Shown: positions 63,319-64,000 of the stretch, piece by piece
Layout: every line of letters starts with the position of its first letter
Position numbering within the stretch: the first letter of the stretch is position 1
NCBI GenBank assembly: GCA_016706595.1
Contig: JADJJH010000003.1
Span: forward strand, 776,504-840,503
Source: Bacteroidota bacterium
GTDB lineage: Bacteria; Bacteroidota; Bacteroidia; Chitinophagales; Chitinophagaceae
Direction of reading: 5' to 3'
DNA: 64,000 nucleotides
Position numbers and translations under genes: made by a program
Notes under the pieces: model-generated
What the model was told of the DNA's origin: nothing
The model's input: the letters and a program-made list of their open reading frames with translations, nothing else
The model's database searches: none

Positions 63319-64000
63319 ATGATACGTTACATCCTTCTTACCCTTTTTTGTTGCCCGTTCATTTTATTTGCGCAAGAAAAAAAACAGATTACGCTTGAGG
63401 ATATTTTTTCAAAGAATGTATTTAGGCAAGAATCGGTTTCCGGATTTCGATCAATGAAGGATGGTAGGCATTACGCTGAAACCAGTGAAGGTATTTTGCG
63501 TGAAATGAAATTTAGTGATGGCAAAGTTGAACGCGAATTAGTAGATTTTAAATCGCTGGAATATGCAGGTAAGAAAATTGAAGTGGGTGATTATGCTTTT
63601 AATATTGATGAAACTAAGCTCTTGCTTTTTACAGAATCTGAAAATATTTATCGTCGTTCGGTTTTGCATAAAGTATATATCTATGATATCGCAAGTAAAA
63701 AGCTTTCTTTATTACGCGATGAAAAAGTGTTGCATGCTTCTTTTTCACCACAAAGTGATAAAGTAGCTTATGTCTTTAATAATAATTTGTACTACTTCGA
63801 TATTAATACCAACGAAACTATGCAATGCACAAATGATGGAAGTTATAATATCATTAATGGGAATTGCGATTGGGTTTATGAAGAAGAATTTGAATTTACA
63901 AAAGCCTATACTTGGTCGGCCGATGGCAGTTATATTGCCTACTATCGCTTTGATCAAACGGCTGTTCCTGAATACAATTTTGCTGTATACGATCATTTAT
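63319..64000 (+). CDS. dipeptidyl peptidase IV (S9B family), partial, cut by window end
   Basis: The ATG at 63319 opens a signal peptide (MIRYILLTLFCCPFILFA) that reads through to the window end without a stop (227 codons seen). The visible part is the N-terminal beta-propeller of S9B peptidases. CDWVYEEEF near residue 190 is the motif whose glutamates hold the substrate N-terminus in DPP-IV. The catalytic alpha/beta-hydrolase domain lies beyond the window. It probably removes Xaa-Pro dipeptides in the periplasm. Confidence 0.92.
   Translation, partial: MIRYILLTLFCCPFILFAQEKKQITLEDIFSKNVFRQESVSGFRSMKDGRHYAETSEGILREMKFSDGKVERELVDFKSLEYAGKKIEVGDYAFNIDETKLLLFTESENIYRRSVLHKVYIYDIASKKLSLLRDEKVLHASFSPQSDKVAYVFNNNLYYFDINTNETMQCTNDGSYNIINGNCDWVYEEEFEFTKAYTWSADGSYIAYYRFDQTAVPEYNFAVYDHL

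Overview
The window is AT-rich chromosomal DNA from a free-living member of the Bacteroidota, most likely of the Chitinophagales/Sphingobacteria type. The evidence is consistent across features. The primary sigma factor (535-1392) is the short form of that phylum. Many genes are preceded by the phylum's -7 motif TAnnTTTG. Several large secreted proteins end in type IX secretion (T9SS) C-terminal sorting domains. The phylum-typical mix of GH20, M13 and DPP-IV exoenzymes and WG-repeat protein is also present. No rRNA, tRNA, phage, IS transposase or CRISPR array is visible.

Layout. 1-6.4 kb: a small periplasmic protein, rpoD, a periplasmic TPR protein and a UvrD/PcrA helicase. 6.4-10.8 kb: a frameshifted GH20 hexosaminidase, a glycosyltransferase with a small membrane protein, and an acyl-CoA thioesterase. 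10.9-15 kb: a giant GEVED-domain T9SS protein. 15.2-23.8 kb: rpoB standing alone between its own promoter and terminator, then gyrA with a co-transcribed TPR protein. 24-29.6 kb: an eight-repeat adhesin-like T9SS protein, a soluble hybrid histidine kinase, and about 0.9 kb without genes. 29.6-37 kb: fmt, a frameshifted M13 peptidase, sucC, a lipoprotein and pyk. 37.3-45.3 kb: a TPR histidine kinase and its LuxR-type regulator with a four-helix-bundle gene between them, followed by three T9SS proteins, two of which share one promoter architecture. 45.5-57.2 kb: an alanine/saccharopine-dehydrogenase-like enzyme, a seven-blade SBBP protein, hscB, ribBA, an MFS transporter, ccmC-ccmD, gdhA, rplS, a DUF4265-like protein and a WG-repeat protein. 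57.4-64 kb: nuoABCDE (the complex I operon stops at E), a flippase, an MscS channel and the start of a DPP-IV peptidase.

The most unusual content is intergenic. At least eleven gene gaps hold degenerate tandem repeats whose unit length is seven bases although the units are not identical. In 39306-39431 and 39790-39908 the heptad phase runs without a break from a stop codon into the next start codon. Array 40535-41045 continues in one phase for about 73 units, first A-rich and then T-rich, so its RNA could fold on itself. Several genes take their stop codon from such arrays. Two families of palindromic MITE-like elements (33269, 45260, 55036; and 8702, 23762) also begin at or within stop codons. 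A second notable signal is a 19-bp dyad (ACTACCCATTTTAGGTAGT and a one-base variant) placed exactly 21 nt before TACTTTTG upstream of two paralogous T9SS genes next to the two-component system. It is a plausible operator for that regulator.

Two genes (GH20 and M13 peptidase) are broken by what looks like one missing base in a short C or G run. This may be sequencing error or real inactivation. A G9 tract inside a secreted-protein gene (41597-41605) is a possible phase-variation site.
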